A model generated the notes under the pieces. It saw only the letters and a list, made by a program, of their open reading frames with translations. It made no database searches and was not told the DNA's origin. Made by a program: the position numbers and the translations under genes. From Buxus sempervirens (Eukaryota; Streptophyta; Magnoliopsida; Buxales; Buxaceae): a stretch of 64,000 bases of DNA. Shown here piece after piece: positions 63,989-64,000 of the stretch (its first letter is position 1; every line of letters begins with the position of its first letter). The DNA is taken from positions 32,476,853-32,540,852 of the forward strand of contig OX387183.1 in NCBI GenBank assembly GCA_947561395.2. The letters run 5' to 3'.

Positions 63989-64000
63989 AATAATAGACAT

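Noticed and set aside
1..64000. tRNA and rRNA genes
   Set aside because: No cloverleaf with A and B boxes or rRNA-like block was noticed by eye; the tRNA-like matches are primer binding sites of 13-18 bases.

Overview
This is flowering-plant nuclear DNA. The window holds one intact spliced host gene, a B1-type mitotic cyclin on the minus strand (nine coding exons, 31555-34042). Nearly everything else is LTR retrotransposon sequence plus small DNA transposons. The species cannot be fixed from the sequence. Large, often nested Ty3/gypsy elements of the Tat/Ogre type, solo LTRs, hAT and PIF/Harbinger-like elements and AT-rich introns suggest a repeat-rich, probably woody, dicot or basal angiosperm.

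Layout. 1-3197: two LTRs of one family (called S here) head to head. 3205-8440: two LTRs of a second family (T), one plus and one minus; the minus copy is a solo LTR with a 5-bp target-site duplication (TSD). 9305-26625: one minus T LTR (W) cut into three pieces. A plus T solo LTR sits in it (10327-13662, TSD GGAAA), and so does an old non-autonomous Tat-like element (14982-26260, TSD AACAC, tRNA-Arg primer site, broken gag, two minisatellites). That element in turn carries a hAT-type MITE (18778-19445, TSD GTGCGTAG) and a solo LTR of a third family, O (20710-23175, TSD GGATT). 26640-29734: a second minus S LTR. 29770-30421: an RNase H pseudogene. 31555-34320: the cyclin and its promoter. 36595-38400: another O solo LTR.

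38473-55962 is a complete, very young 17.5-kb Tat-lineage element. It has two 2274-bp LTRs in which I found one difference, TSD ATACT, a tRNA-Arg primer site, a 3.2-kb repeat-filled leader, gag, protease plus a G-patch-like domain, then RT, a degenerate first RNase H, an intact second (archaeal-type) RNase H and integrase, and an antisense ORF before the 3' LTR. 55963-64000 holds a MITE, a copia-like LTR fragment, a PIF/Harbinger-like element, a hAT deletion derivative and the 5' end of another Ty3/gypsy element with a tRNA-iMet primer site.

The most interesting signal is shared LTR architecture. In families O and S, clusters of short perfect or near-perfect hairpins lie just upstream of the TATA box and recur in some leaders. 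The stem sequence changes between families and copies but pairing is kept. A splice-donor-like site lies downstream of the TATA box in every O and S LTR, with related sites in family T. In the young element a strong acceptor sits 66 nt before the gag ATG, so splicing would remove the whole leader and leave gag's ATG as the first one. The window also shows a 28-nt gag-pro/pol overlap containing an A9 tract, amber stops at three gag positions, and an antisense ORF that starts at a splice acceptor.
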